DNA of 64,000 nucleotides, from positions 1 to 64,000 of the forward strand of contig NZ_SOEB01000003.1 of the NCBI RefSeq assembly GCF_004365965.1. The letters run 5' to 3'. This stretch comes from Rhodovulum visakhapatnamense. GTDB lineage: Bacteria; Pseudomonadota; Alphaproteobacteria; Rhodobacterales; Rhodobacteraceae. Below are positions 42,662 to 51,319 of the stretch, in pieces. Under the pieces are notes generated by a model that had not been told where the DNA came from, did not search any database, and saw only the letters and a list, made by a program, of their open reading frames with translations. Both the position numbers and the translations under genes were made by a program. The first letter of the stretch is position 1. Each line of letters starts with the position of its first letter.

Positions 42662-43969
42662 ATGGACAGCCCCGCCACGGTCGCAGACGCGGCCCTTTTC
42701 ATTTCCAGCGCCGCAATCGTCGGTCTGCTGCTGCTGTCGGCCTTCTTTTCCGGATCGGAGACCGCCCTGACCGCCGCCTCGCGCGGCAAGCTTCGCGCCC
42801 GCGCCGACAAGGGCGAACGCGGCGCCGAAACCGCGCTGACCATCACCGAGGACAACGAGCGCCTGATCGGCTCGGTGCTGCTGGGCAACAACTTCGTCAA
42901 CATCCTCGCGACCTCGCTGGCGACCACGCTGTTCACCCGGCTTTTCGGCGATTCCGGCGTGGCGCTGGCGACCCTGGTGATGACGCTGGTGGTGCTGGTT
43001 TTCGCCGAGGTTCTGCCAAAGACCTATGCCATCACCAATCCCGAACTGGCCGCATCGCGGGTGTCGCCGCTGATCCGGCCGATCATCCTGATCCTGTCGC
43101 CGGTGGTCAGTGCCGTCCGTGCGCTGGTGCGCCAGATCCTCGCGCTGTTCGGGGTCAGGGCCGATCCCGACAGCCAGATCATGGCGGTCCGGGACGAGAT
43201 CGCGGGCGCGCTGCAGCTGGGCCATTCCGAGGGCGTGGTCGAGAAGGAGGATCGCGACCGCATCCTCGGCGCGCTCGATCTGAGCGAACGCACGGTCGAG
43301 GAAATCATGCTGCACCGCTCGCAGATCGAGGTGATCGACGCCGACCTGCCGCCCGAGACGATCCTGATGACCTGTCTGGAAAGCTCGCACACGCGGCTGC
43401 CGATCTACAAGAACGACCCCGAGAACATCGTGGGTGTGATCCATGCCAAGGACTTGCTGCGCGCGGTCGAGCGGCTGGTGCGCGGGCCGGACGGATCGCC
43501 CGAGAAGATCTCGGAGCTTCGGGTTCTGGATGTGGCGCGCAAGCCGTATTTCGTGCCCGACACCACGACGCTTGACGACCAGATGCGGGAATTCCTGCGC
43601 CGCCACACCCATTTCGCGATGGTGGTCGACGAATATGGCGCGCTGCGCGGGTTGATCACGCTGGAGGATATCCTTGAGGAGATCGTCGGCGAGATCACCG
43701 ACGAGTTCGACGTCGACAGCGAGCGCCCGCTCCGCCGGACCGAGGACGGGGCGATCCTGGTCGACGGGGCGATGACGATCCGCGACCTGAACCGGGCGAT
43801 GGACTGGAGCCTGCCCGACGAGGAGGCCAACACCATCGCCGGGCTGGTCATTCACGAGGCCCAGTCGATCCCGACCCCGGGGCAGGTCTTTTCGTTCCAT
43901 GGCTTCCGGTTCGAGGTGCTGCAGCGGCAGGCGAACCGGATCACCCGTCTGAAGATCCGGCCGCTCTGA
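42662..43969 (+). CDS. CNNM/CorB-type transporter (DUF21-CBS-CorC_HlyC)
   Basis: A 435-residue membrane protein, often labelled hemolysin C. A DUF21 domain with about four hydrophobic segments (about 10-190) includes LLLLSAFFSGSETALTAASR and LGNNFVNILATS. Two CBS domains follow (about 210-335) with TVEEIMLHRS and VVDEYGALRGLITLEDILEEIVGEI. A CorC_HlyC domain ends the protein. Homologues export Mg2+ or contribute to cobalt/magnesium resistance. Confidence 0.92.
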   Translation: MDSPATVADAALFISSAAIVGLLLLSAFFSGSETALTAASRGKLRARADKGERGAETALTITEDNERLIGSVLLGNNFVNILATSLATTLFTRLFGDSGVALATLVMTLVVLVFAEVLPKTYAITNPELAASRVSPLIRPIILILSPVVSAVRALVRQILALFGVRADPDSQIMAVRDEIAGALQLGHSEGVVEKEDRDRILGALDLSERTVEEIMLHRSQIEVIDADLPPETILMTCLESSHTRLPIYKNDPENIVGVIHAKDLLRAVERLVRGPDGSPEKISELRVLDVARKPYFVPDTTTLDDQMREFLRRHTHFAMVVDEYGALRGLITLEDILEEIVGEITDEFDVDSERPLRRTEDGAILVDGAMTIRDLNRAMDWSLPDEEANTIAGLVIHEAQSIPTPGQVFSFHGFRFEVLQRQANRITRLKIRPL

Positions 43970-44040
43970 GATGGCCGGGCGGGCGGGCGGCTCCCGCCCC
44001 CGGCCTGCACGGCGCCTGCGGCGCCGCTGGTCCGGCCTTG

Positions 44041-44100
44041 GGCCGGGCCGCGCCCAGGGGCGCGGCGCCTCCGGCGGGAGTATTTCGGCCAAGAAGAAGA
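44041..44100. terminator. GC-rich terminator with reverse-oriented dispersed element
   Basis: Between convergent genes, GC-rich repeats (such as GGCGCGGCGCC) precede GGGAGTATTTCGGCCAAGAA at 44076-44095, the reverse complement of the dispersed TTCTTGGC element. Confidence 0.6.
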
Positions 44101-44113
44101 GACCGGGCGCGCG

Positions 44114-45613
44114 TCACCGCTTGCGAAAGAGCCCGCCGAGAAGACCGCGCACCAGGCGGCGTCCTGTCGGGCCGGACAGCTCGCCGATCAGGGCCTGACC
44201 GAGGGCCGCGCCGAGGCTTTCGGCGCGGGAACCGTCGCGCGGGACAGACCGGGCCGGAGAATGCGGGCCGGAAAAGCGGCGGGCGGAGGGAGCCTCGGTC
44301 GACGCGGCGATTTCCTCGGTCCGTGCGGCCAGCATCTCGGCGGCCGAGTCGCGGTCGAGCGGGGTGTCGTAGCGGCCCGCAAGCGGCGAGGCCGCGATCA
44401 GGGCCGCGCGGGCATCGGGGTCGAGGGGGCCGAGCCGCGAGGCGGGCGGACGGATCAGGGTGCGCTGGGCGGGACCGGGCGCCCCCTTGGCATCAAGCAT
44501 CGATGTGACCGCCTCGCCGGTCCCGACCTCGCGGATCGCGGTGGCGATGTCGAGCCCGGGATTGTCGCGATAGGTTTCGGCGGCGCGGGCCAGCGCGCGG
44601 CGGTCGCGTTCGGTGAAGGCACGCAGCGCGTGCTGTACCCGGTTGCCGAGCTGGCCCAGCACATCCTCGGGCAGATCGTCCGGCGACTGGGTGACGAAAT
44701 AGACGCCCACGCCTTTCGAGCGGATCAGCCGCGCCACCTGTTCGATCCGGTCGACCAGCGCCTTCGGGGCGTCGTCGAACAGAAGATGCGCCTCGTCGAA
44801 AAACACGACCAGCCGGGGTTTTTCGGGGTCACCGATTTCGGGCAGCGTCTCGAAGAGCTCGGACAGAAGCCAGAGAAGCAGCGTGGCGTAAAGCCGGGGC
44901 GCGGTCATCAGCGCCTTGGCGGCGAGGATGCCGATGCGGCCGCGCCCGTCGGGGGCCGTGAGCAGCAGATCGGAAAGCTGCAAGGCCGGTTCGCCGAAGA
45001 GATGCGCGCCGCCCTGGCTTTCGAGCACCAGAAGCCGCCGCTGGATCGCGCCCACCGAGGCCGCCGAGACATGACCGTAGCGCAGCGACAGCGTCTCGGC
45101 CCGGGCGCCGACCCAGGCCAGCAGCGCGCGCAGATCCTCGAGATCGACGACCGGCAGCGCCTCGTCATCGGCGACGCGGAAGGCCAGGGTCAGCACGCCC
45201 TCCTGAACCTCGTTCAGCTCGAGCAGCCGGGACAGCAGCAGGGGACCGAGCTCGGCCACGGTGGTGCGCAGCGGATGGCCCTCGCGGCCGAAGACATCCC
45301 AGAAGGTCACCGGGAAGGCCCTGTAGCGGTAATCGCCGAGGCCGATCCGGGCGGCCCGGACGGCGAAGGCGTCATGCGGGCGGAGGGCCGGGCTTCCGGC
45401 CGCGCCGAGGCCCGAGAGATCGCCCTTGACGTCGGCCAGAAGCACCGGCACCCCGGCGGCGGAAAACCCTTCGGCCAGGATCTGCAGGGTGACGGTCTTT
45501 CCGGTCCCGGTCGCCCCGGCGATCAGCCCGTGCCGGTTGGCCTTGTCGAGCCGCAACACTTGCGGATCGGCATGGTCCGCCCCGGCGCCGCCCAGAAAGA
45601 TATCGCCCGGCAT
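44114..45613 (-). CDS. HerA-like ATPase, DUF853/YjgR family
   Basis: A 499-residue FtsK/HerA-type P-loop ATPase. Walker A is IAGATGTGKTVTLQILAEGF (about residues 32-51), DVKGDLSG follows, and Walker B is LVVFFDEAHLLFDDAPKAL near 265. Later VYFVTQSPDDLPEDVLGQLGNRVQHALRAFT is the characteristic YjgR motif. The ATG at 45613 has GGAG 8 nt upstream; an upstream TTG is rejected. DNA translocase or helicase activity is assumed from the family; its cellular task is unclear. Confidence 0.88.
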   Translation of the reverse strand: MPGDIFLGGAGADHADPQVLRLDKANRHGLIAGATGTGKTVTLQILAEGFSAAGVPVLLADVKGDLSGLGAAGSPALRPHDAFAVRAARIGLGDYRYRAFPVTFWDVFGREGHPLRTTVAELGPLLLSRLLELNEVQEGVLTLAFRVADDEALPVVDLEDLRALLAWVGARAETLSLRYGHVSAASVGAIQRRLLVLESQGGAHLFGEPALQLSDLLLTAPDGRGRIGILAAKALMTAPRLYATLLLWLLSELFETLPEIGDPEKPRLVVFFDEAHLLFDDAPKALVDRIEQVARLIRSKGVGVYFVTQSPDDLPEDVLGQLGNRVQHALRAFTERDRRALARAAETYRDNPGLDIATAIREVGTGEAVTSMLDAKGAPGPAQRTLIRPPASRLGPLDPDARAALIAASPLAGRYDTPLDRDSAAEMLAARTEEIAASTEAPSARRFSGPHSPARSVPRDGSRAESLGAALGQALIGELSGPTGRRLVRGLLGGLFRKR

Positions 45614-45663
45614 TTGTAATTCTCCGCAAATTTTAGGCCGATTTGACAATACTTATTTAACTT

Positions 45664-45765
45664 TTGACTGTCAGGCTGCTTTCTATCCCGCTTTCCGGGC
45701 TTTTCGCTCGGGCGGGTCTTCCTCCCTGATGGACTGGCCGCATCTTCGCGATGCGGCCTTTTTTT
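45664..45765 (+). ncRNA. Candidate small RNA 1 with strong intrinsic terminator
   Basis: No ORF fits this span. It ends in a textbook terminator: GGCCGCATC (45736-45744), loop TTCGC, GATGCGGCC (45750-45758), then seven T. A TTGACT at 45664 may be the -35, with weak TATCCC as -10. Just before the terminator is TCTTCCTCCC, complementary to a Shine-Dalgarno core and resembling loop motifs of Rhodobacter CcsR-type RNAs. The upstream gene is on the other strand, so this terminator needs its own transcript. The 5' end is uncertain. Confidence 0.5.
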
Positions 45766-45803
45766 GATCTCCCTGAGGTTGAATCGCGGCCTTTCTTTGC
45801 ATG

Positions 45804-45832
45804 TTGACGCGTTCCGGCAAACTCCGTAGCTT
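45804..45832 (+). promoter_or_regulatory. Sigma-70 promoter for candidate small RNA 2
   Basis: TTGACG, a 17-bp spacer and TAGCTT, directly upstream of an ORF-free span that ends in a terminator. It may also supply the ialB-family gene at 46012 by read-through. Confidence 0.6.
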
Positions 45833-45838
45833 CCTTTC

Positions 45839-45906
45839 ATCAAAAAGGTCGGCCCGTCCGACAGGGAGCAAGAACAAGGGAAAAGGGTCGCGACGCGGCC
45901 CTTTTT
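45839..45906 (+). ncRNA. Candidate small RNA 2 or leader attenuator
   Basis: About 68 nt from the predicted start to a terminator made of GGGTCG (45885-45890), loop CGACG, CGGCCC (45896-45901) and five T. A second hairpin, GTCGG/CCGAC, lies at 45848-45862. The promoter, hairpin, linker and terminator order is that of a short sRNA. Alternatively it is an attenuated leader of the IalB-family gene 105 nt further on. Confidence 0.5.
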
Positions 45907-46011
45907 CCATTGGTGGCGAAGCGTTGCCAGCGCCCCAGATTGCCCCCTGACAGCCGTGCGGCGCTGGTGTAGACCGGCATCGACGAGCATCCAAGAAAGG
46001 CAGGCACGACG

Positions 46012-46638
46012 ATGCGAGAGTTTTTCGGACCCCTGGGACTGGCCATGCTGACCGCGCTGGCGGCACCGGCCCTGGCGCAGGACGCCCCGGTCCAGCCCGA
46101 ATCCAGCGGAACCCCGGCCCAGGTCGACAGCACGCCGGCCGAGCAATTGCCGATGGGCCAGGCCGAGGCGCCCAAGGCGCCGCAAGCCTTCGTCAAGGAA
46201 ACCTACAAGGACTGGCGCGTCGTCTGCGTCAGGGCCGACGAGCGGGAATCCTGCAACATGCAGCAATTGCTGCGCGACGCTGACAACAATGCGGTGGCCC
46301 AGGTCTCGGTCGCGCCGATGCCGCCCGCAGCCGCGCCGCGCGTCGCGGCGGTCGAGGTCGCGACGCCGCTGGAAACCCTGCTGTCCGAGGATCTGCTGGT
46401 GCAGATCGATACGAGCCAGGCCAAACGCTACCGGTTTTCCTTCTGCACGCCGCAGGCCTGCGTCGCCCGCTTTGCCCTGTCGGCCGAAGACCTTGCCGCG
46501 TTCAAGGGCGGCAAGGAAGCCAAGGTCGTGATCGTTCCGCTGGTCGCGCCCGACCAGAAGGCCAATATCACCATGTCGCTGGCGGGCTTCACCGCGGCCT
46601 TCGACGACGCGCTGTCGACGATGTCGGGCCAGAACTGA
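46012..46638 (+). CDS. Invasion-associated locus B (IalB) family periplasmic protein
   Basis: A 208-residue exported protein with a signal peptide cleaved near ALAQ-DAP and a Pro/Ala/Gln-rich linker to about residue 60. The IalB domain follows with YKDWRVVCV, SCNMQQLLRD, the FCTPQACVARF cysteine pair, and a C-terminal SLAGFTAAFDDAL. The four cysteines probably form two disulfides. In Bartonella the family aids erythrocyte invasion; in free-living relatives its role is unknown. Confidence 0.9.
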   Translation: MREFFGPLGLAMLTALAAPALAQDAPVQPESSGTPAQVDSTPAEQLPMGQAEAPKAPQAFVKETYKDWRVVCVRADERESCNMQQLLRDADNNAVAQVSVAPMPPAAAPRVAAVEVATPLETLLSEDLLVQIDTSQAKRYRFSFCTPQACVARFALSAEDLAAFKGGKEAKVVIVPLVAPDQKANITMSLAGFTAAFDDALSTMSGQN

Positions 46639-46678
46639 CCCACGGGCCAGGTGAGAAAACACAAAGTGAGCAAACACA

Positions 46679-46705
46679 AACGCCGCCCCTTGGGGCGGCG
46701 TTTTT
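46679..46705. terminator. Strong terminator between convergent ialB-family gene and fabF
   Basis: AACGCCGCCCC (46679-46689) and GGGGCGGCGTT (46692-46702) form an 11-bp stem with a short TT loop, followed by a run of T on the + strand. Confidence 0.85.
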
Positions 46706-46726
46706 CGTCGGTGCAGCGGCGGCGTG

Positions 46727-47935
46727 TCAGACCCTGCGCAAGGCCAGCACGGCGTTGAGCCCGCCAAAGGCGAAGGCGTTCGACAGCACCACATCGACCT
46801 GGACCTCGCGCGCCTCGTTCGGCACGACATCGAGCGCGCATTCCGGGTCGGGCTCTTCATAGCCCACGGTCGGCGCAATGACCCCCTCGCGCAGCGCCAT
46901 GATGCAGGCCAGCAACTCGACCGCGCCGGTGCCGCCGATCAGGTGGCCATGCATCGACTTGGTCGAGGACATCATCAGCCGGTCGGCATGGGCGCCGAAG
47001 ACATCGGCCACCGCCGCGCATTCCGTCTTGTCATTGGCCGCGGTGCCGGTGCCATGGGCGTTGATATAGCCCACATCGGCGGGCGCGAGCCGCGCGTCGC
47101 GCAACGCCCCGGCAATCGCCCGGGCCGCGCCCTGGCGCGAGGGCATCACGATGTCGGAGGCGTCCGAGGTCATGGCAAAGCCGATCACCTCGGCCAGGAT
47201 CTCGGCGCCGCGGGCCGTCGCATGCTCGTATTCCTCGAAGACGAAGACCGCCGCGCCCTCGCCCTGCACCATGCCGTTGCGGTTGGCGCTGAACGGGCGG
47301 CAGGCGTCTTTCGACATGACCCTGAGGCCTTCCCAGGCCTTGATGCCGCCAAAGCACAGCATGGATTCCGACCCGCCGGTGACCATCACCCGGGACATGC
47401 CCGACCGGATCATCTGAAAGGCCTGCCCCATCGCGTGGTTCGACGAGGCGCAGGCGGTGGCCACGGTAAAGCTCGGGCCCTTCAGATTGTAGGCCATCGA
47501 GACGTGGCTGGCGGCCGCGTTGTTCATCAGCTTCGGCACGACGAAGGGATGGACGCGGTTCTTGCCCTCTTCGTAGACCGACCGGTAATTCTCGTCGAGC
47601 GTGTTCATGCCGCCGCCCGAGGTGCCCAGCACGACCCCCGCCTCTTCCGACAGCTCGTCGGAAAAGGTCAGCCCGGCCTGCCCCACCGCCTGCCGCGCGG
47701 CCAGCAGGGTGAACTGGGTGAACCGGTCGTAAAGCGCGATCTGCTGGCGATTGAAATGCGCCTCGGGGTCATAGCCCCGGACCTGACCGCCGATCCGGAT
47801 CGACAGCCGGTCGAGGTCCTGAATGTCGAGTTCGCCGATGCCGCAGCGGCCCTCGCGGAAGGCCGCCAGCGTCTCGGGCACCGAATGGCCAAGCGCGTTG
47901 ATCGTGCCCTGGCCGGTGATTACGACGCGCTTCAT
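46727..47935 (-). CDS. Beta-ketoacyl-ACP synthase, FabF type (dedicated to the adjacent ACP)
   Basis: A 402-residue thiolase-fold condensing enzyme. The Cys-His-His triad is visible: TACASSNHAMG near residue 165, NAHGTGTAANDKTE near 300, and KSMHGHLIGG near 337. The start overlaps the ACP stop by 4 nt and lpxD is upstream, so it probably elongates an acyl chain used for lipid A or another special lipid, rather than acting as the bulk FabF. The KAS-II family is certain; the specialised role is inferred. Confidence 0.9.
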   Translation of the reverse strand: MKRVVITGQGTINALGHSVPETLAAFREGRCGIGELDIQDLDRLSIRIGGQVRGYDPEAHFNRQQIALYDRFTQFTLLAARQAVGQAGLTFSDELSEEAGVVLGTSGGGMNTLDENYRSVYEEGKNRVHPFVVPKLMNNAAASHVSMAYNLKGPSFTVATACASSNHAMGQAFQMIRSGMSRVMVTGGSESMLCFGGIKAWEGLRVMSKDACRPFSANRNGMVQGEGAAVFVFEEYEHATARGAEILAEVIGFAMTSDASDIVMPSRQGAARAIAGALRDARLAPADVGYINAHGTGTAANDKTECAAVADVFGAHADRLMMSSTKSMHGHLIGGTGAVELLACIMALREGVIAPTVGYEEPDPECALDVVPNEAREVQVDVVLSNAFAFGGLNAVLALRRV

Positions 47936-48198
47936 GCGTGCTTTTCGGCGACCAGGCTTTCGACGGCCGTCACGATGGCCGCCACCGAGGAAATGTCGAA
48001 TTCGCTTTCGGTGGGTTCGTTGGCGTTGAACGGCACCTGGATATCGAAGGCTTCCTCGATCGCGAAGATCGATTCGACCAGGCCGAGGCTGTCGATCCCC
48101 AGATCTTCCAGCGTCGACTCCATCTTCACGTCCGAAGGCTCCAGCACCGCCTGTTCGGCGATGATCTCGATGACCTTGTCCTTGACGTTCTCAGACAT
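47932..48198 (-). CDS. Acyl carrier protein
   Basis: An 88-residue acidic four-helix protein. The phosphopantetheine serine lies in the DSL motif GIDSLGLVE at about residue 36. It is a paralogue rather than the housekeeping ACP, to judge from its setting between lpxD and a ketosynthase, not beside fabG/fabF. It is comparable in context to AcpXL, which serves lipid A acylation in rhizobia, but shorter and not obviously the same protein. It follows lpxD by 33 nt and overlaps the ketosynthase gene. Confidence 0.9.
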   Translation of the reverse strand: MSENVKDKVIEIIAEQAVLEPSDVKMESTLEDLGIDSLGLVESIFAIEEAFDIQVPFNANEPTESEFDISSVAAIVTAVESLVAEKHA

Positions 48199-48231
48199 GA
48201 AAAGCCTTTCTGCCCCTGAATCAGCGTCGGT

Positions 48232-49323
48232 TTAGTCTCTCTCGGCCAGCTTTGAAACCGCTTTTTGCAGCGCGGCGACCTGCGCGAAAAGACGCGGCAG
48301 CCGCCGCAGCCCCTTGTAGGCCTCGATATGGGTTTCCATCCGCATCGCGGGGTAGCCCAGCAGCACCCGGCCGGCCGGCGCGTTCGAGAAGATCTTGGTC
48401 GCGCCGCCCGCGATCACGTCGTCGCCGACGAAGATGTTGTCGTTCACGCCGACCTGTCCGGCCAGCACCACGCGGTTGCCGATCCGGGCCGATCCGGCGA
48501 CGCCCACCAGCCCGCAGAGCAGACAGTCTTCGCCGATCTGCACGTTGTGGCCGACCTGCACGAGATTGTCGATCTTGGTTCCCGAACCGACCTGCGTGTC
48601 GCGGATCGTGCCGCGGTCGATGGTCGAATTGGCCCCCAGCTCGACATCGTTGCCGATGGTGACCGCACCCAGCGAATGGATCCGGGTATAATGCTGCTGG
48701 CGCGAGGACCCGGTATCGCCCAGCGTCTCGCGGACCGCCTCGACCGCCGATTTCTCGGGCGTGACGAAGGAAAAGCCGTCGCCGCCGACCGTGGCGCCGG
48801 GCTGGGCGATGAAGCGGTCGCCGATCCTGACCCGGGCGCAGATCCGCACGCCGTACATCAGCAGCGCGTCATCGCCGATCCGGGCGTCCTCGGCCACGAC
48901 CGCATGCGCCGCGATCCGGGCATTGGCCCCGATCCGCGCCCGCGCGCCGATCACCGCATAAGGGCCGATCGCGGCCCCTGCCCCGATCATCGCGGTGGGA
49001 TCGACGACCGCCGTCGGATGGATGCCCGTCGCGATCTCGGGGCCCGGGTCCATCATCCGGGTCAGGCCCGCCATCGCAAGGCGCGCGCGCGGCGCGAAGA
49101 TCGCGGCCTTCAGCCCCATCGCCTGCCAGTCGGCGCCGGCCCAGAGCAGCGCCGCCTGCGCCGCGCCCTCGGCCAGACCGCCCGCATATTTCGGGTCCAT
49201 CGCCAGCGCCAGGTCCTGCGGACCGGCCGTCGCCGGTTCGGCCGCGCCGGTCACCCTGACGTCGAGATCGCCCTCGGCGGGGGCGCCGAGGGCGGTTGCG
49301 ATCTCCTGGATCGTGAAGCTCAT
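48232..49323 (-). CDS. lpxD: UDP-3-O-(3-hydroxyacyl)glucosamine N-acyltransferase LpxD
   Basis: A 363-residue cytoplasmic enzyme adding the N-linked acyl chain in lipid A synthesis. An N-terminal uridine-binding domain (about 1-95) precedes a left-handed parallel beta-helix of hexapeptide repeats (IGAGAAIGPYAVIGARARIG and on), with the catalytic-His region in the LVQVGHNVQIGEDCLL segment near residue 245. C-terminal helices end the protein. The usual lpxA/fabZ/lpxB neighbours are absent; instead an ACP and a ketosynthase follow. Confidence 0.93.
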   Translation of the reverse strand: MSFTIQEIATALGAPAEGDLDVRVTGAAEPATAGPQDLALAMDPKYAGGLAEGAAQAALLWAGADWQAMGLKAAIFAPRARLAMAGLTRMMDPGPEIATGIHPTAVVDPTAMIGAGAAIGPYAVIGARARIGANARIAAHAVVAEDARIGDDALLMYGVRICARVRIGDRFIAQPGATVGGDGFSFVTPEKSAVEAVRETLGDTGSSRQQHYTRIHSLGAVTIGNDVELGANSTIDRGTIRDTQVGSGTKIDNLVQVGHNVQIGEDCLLCGLVGVAGSARIGNRVVLAGQVGVNDNIFVGDDVIAGGATKIFSNAPAGRVLLGYPAMRMETHIEAYKGLRRLPRLFAQVAALQKAVSKLAERD

Positions 49324-49389
49324 GCCAATCTCCTGCCCGGTTGGCCGGAGCGTGCCGCGCGGCCGCCCCTGCCGGTTCTGGGCCGAGAT

Positions 49390-50991
49390 CTAGCCCTGAA
49401 CCTCCGGAAGCGCCACCCCGGCGGCCTGCAGCGCGTCGAAAATGGCGGCATCGCGCCCGTAGACATCGCGGCGATACTGCATCCGCCCCTTGGGCTCGCC
49501 CATCGCGGTGCGGTAGATCAGATGCACCGGCAGCGGATGTTCCAGATCGACACGGGTTTCCCGGCCGCTGTTCAGCTTGGCCGCGAAGAACCCCTTGGGA
49601 TCGTCGGTCTGGGTCGCGAGCAACGCATAGGCGAAGTCGTAGGGGTCGCTGAGCCGGATGCAGCCATGGCTGAAGGCCCGGGTCTCGCGGTTGAACAGCG
49701 ACTTCGACGGCGTGTCGTGCAGATAGATGTTGTAGGGGTTCGGGAACATGAACTTCACCCGCCCCAGCGCATTGCCGTTCGAGGGCGGCTGCTTGAGGTC
49801 GAAGGGGAAGTTCGAGGCGGTGTACTGGGTGAAATCGACCGCCGCGCGGGTGACCACGCGCCCGGCCCCGTCGACCAGCATCAGATGGCCCGCGGCATTG
49901 GGGTTGTTCTGGAACTGCGGCAGGTATTCGCGCACCGCGATCGAGCGCGGCACGTTCCAGGTCGGATTGACCACCATATGGTCCATCACGTCCGAGAATT
50001 CGGGCGTGCGATGGTCGTGGGCGTTCTGGCCGACGACCGACCGGGTCTCGAACACGACCTCGCCCTTGTCGACGATCCGGGCATGATAATCGGTGATGTT
50101 GACCAGCACATGCTTGTCGCCGCGGGCATTGCCAAGCCAGCGCTCGCGCTCCATCGCGACGAGGACCGAGCGCAGCCGGCGCTCCGGCGGCACGTCGAGT
50201 TCCTGCACCGTGCTCGGCCCGGCGACGCCGTCGGCGGTCAGACCGTGGTCGAACTGGAAGGCCTGAACCGCCTTCTGCAGCGTCGCGTCATAGGTCTGGG
50301 TCGCGGTGCGCGGCAGGTAGCCCATCGCGATCAGCCGGTTTCTGAGCGCGATGACGCGCGGGCCGGACTGGCCGGATTCGATCTTGCCGCCGCCGACCTC
50401 GGGGCCCCAGCCGCCCGCGGCGATCAGCCGTTCAAGGCGGATCTTCTCGCGCATCAGCCGGGCATATTCCGGGCTTTGCGGCGACAGCCCCCGCAGATAG
50501 GCCAGCGGCGAGGGCGCTGCAGCCAGGCCCTCGATCAGCGTCGCGGGCGCGGGCCGGTCGACCTTGCGCTTGATCTCGGACAGCACGGCGCCGGGCGTCA
50601 GCACGCCCCGGCTGGCATCATGGGCATAGTCCAGATACATCCGCATCGCCGCGACCTCGGCGCGGCCGATGGCGCGCTGGGTCCGGGCCTCGCGGAAGGT
50701 CTCGACCAGGCGATCGGCATCGTAGCGCGCGGCGGGCAGGCCCTGTTCGGAGGCCTCGCCCAGAACGGTCACAAGCGCGCTTCGCCGGGCCGCGGCATCG
50801 GCCGAGGTCCAGAACGGGGCATAGTCCCGGTCCCGATAAAACGCCGCAATGGCATCGTTTTGTACCGCAGCCGCGGCCACCGCCTGTTTGAAAGCTGTCA
50901 GTTCCGTCTCGGCATGCGCCGGGGCCGCAAACCCGAAGCAGGCGGCGACGAGACCGGCAAAGGCGGCCCCGCGGAGGTGGGACAAAGGCAT
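49390..50991 (-). CDS. L,D-transpeptidase, YcbB/LdtD-type
   Basis: A 533-residue murein cross-linking enzyme. A signal peptide (FGFAAPAHA-ETE) leads a scaffold domain, a peptidoglycan-binding domain (about 245-300, ALRNRLIAMGYLP and FQFDHGLTADGVAGPST), and the YkuD catalytic domain with FSHGCIRLSDP; the nucleophile Cys is at about 444. The ATG at 50991 follows GGGAATG; longer starts lack a signal peptide. It is divergent from the DUF882 peptidase-like gene, so 3-3 cross-links and their processing may be co-regulated. Confidence 0.92.
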   Translation of the reverse strand: MPLSHLRGAAFAGLVAACFGFAAPAHAETELTAFKQAVAAAAVQNDAIAAFYRDRDYAPFWTSADAAARRSALVTVLGEASEQGLPAARYDADRLVETFREARTQRAIGRAEVAAMRMYLDYAHDASRGVLTPGAVLSEIKRKVDRPAPATLIEGLAAAPSPLAYLRGLSPQSPEYARLMREKIRLERLIAAGGWGPEVGGGKIESGQSGPRVIALRNRLIAMGYLPRTATQTYDATLQKAVQAFQFDHGLTADGVAGPSTVQELDVPPERRLRSVLVAMERERWLGNARGDKHVLVNITDYHARIVDKGEVVFETRSVVGQNAHDHRTPEFSDVMDHMVVNPTWNVPRSIAVREYLPQFQNNPNAAGHLMLVDGAGRVVTRAAVDFTQYTASNFPFDLKQPPSNGNALGRVKFMFPNPYNIYLHDTPSKSLFNRETRAFSHGCIRLSDPYDFAYALLATQTDDPKGFFAAKLNSGRETRVDLEHPLPVHLIYRTAMGEPKGRMQYRRDVYGRDAAIFDALQAAGVALPEVQG

Positions 50992-51264
50992 TAAGTCATT
51001 CCCGTTCAGATAGTTCCAGTCGCGCGAACGGAACCAACAATCGGTCAATTGCCGCTCGCTGTCCACTGCTATTAGACAGCGTTGCGTCAACGCCGGGTTA
51101 ACCGTGGCGGTTCCGCCCTATCGGAGCGAAATGGCCGAGAACGCTCGTTAAGTGAGCAAGATCTTGCCACTTTTGGATGCGCCGGACGGCCGAGCCGAAT
51201 CCAAACTTGGCCCGGTCTTTGAGTTGTGAGATAGGGTGACAGGGCGCCGGAGACGGGCTCGATC

Positions 51265-51288
51265 AAAAAAAACGCCGCGAAAACGCGG
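51265..51288 (-). terminator. Terminator-like hairpin reading leftward
   Basis: On the reverse strand CCGCG, a TTTT loop and CGCGG are followed by CG and eight T. It sits in the 328-bp divergent gap, where no leftward gene ends, so it could stop antisense RNA from the DUF882 gene or attenuate the transpeptidase leader. The stem is only 5 bp. Confidence 0.4.
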
Positions 51289-51319
51289 TATTGGATCGAC
51301 TGGGGCAGGCGGAGATAAC

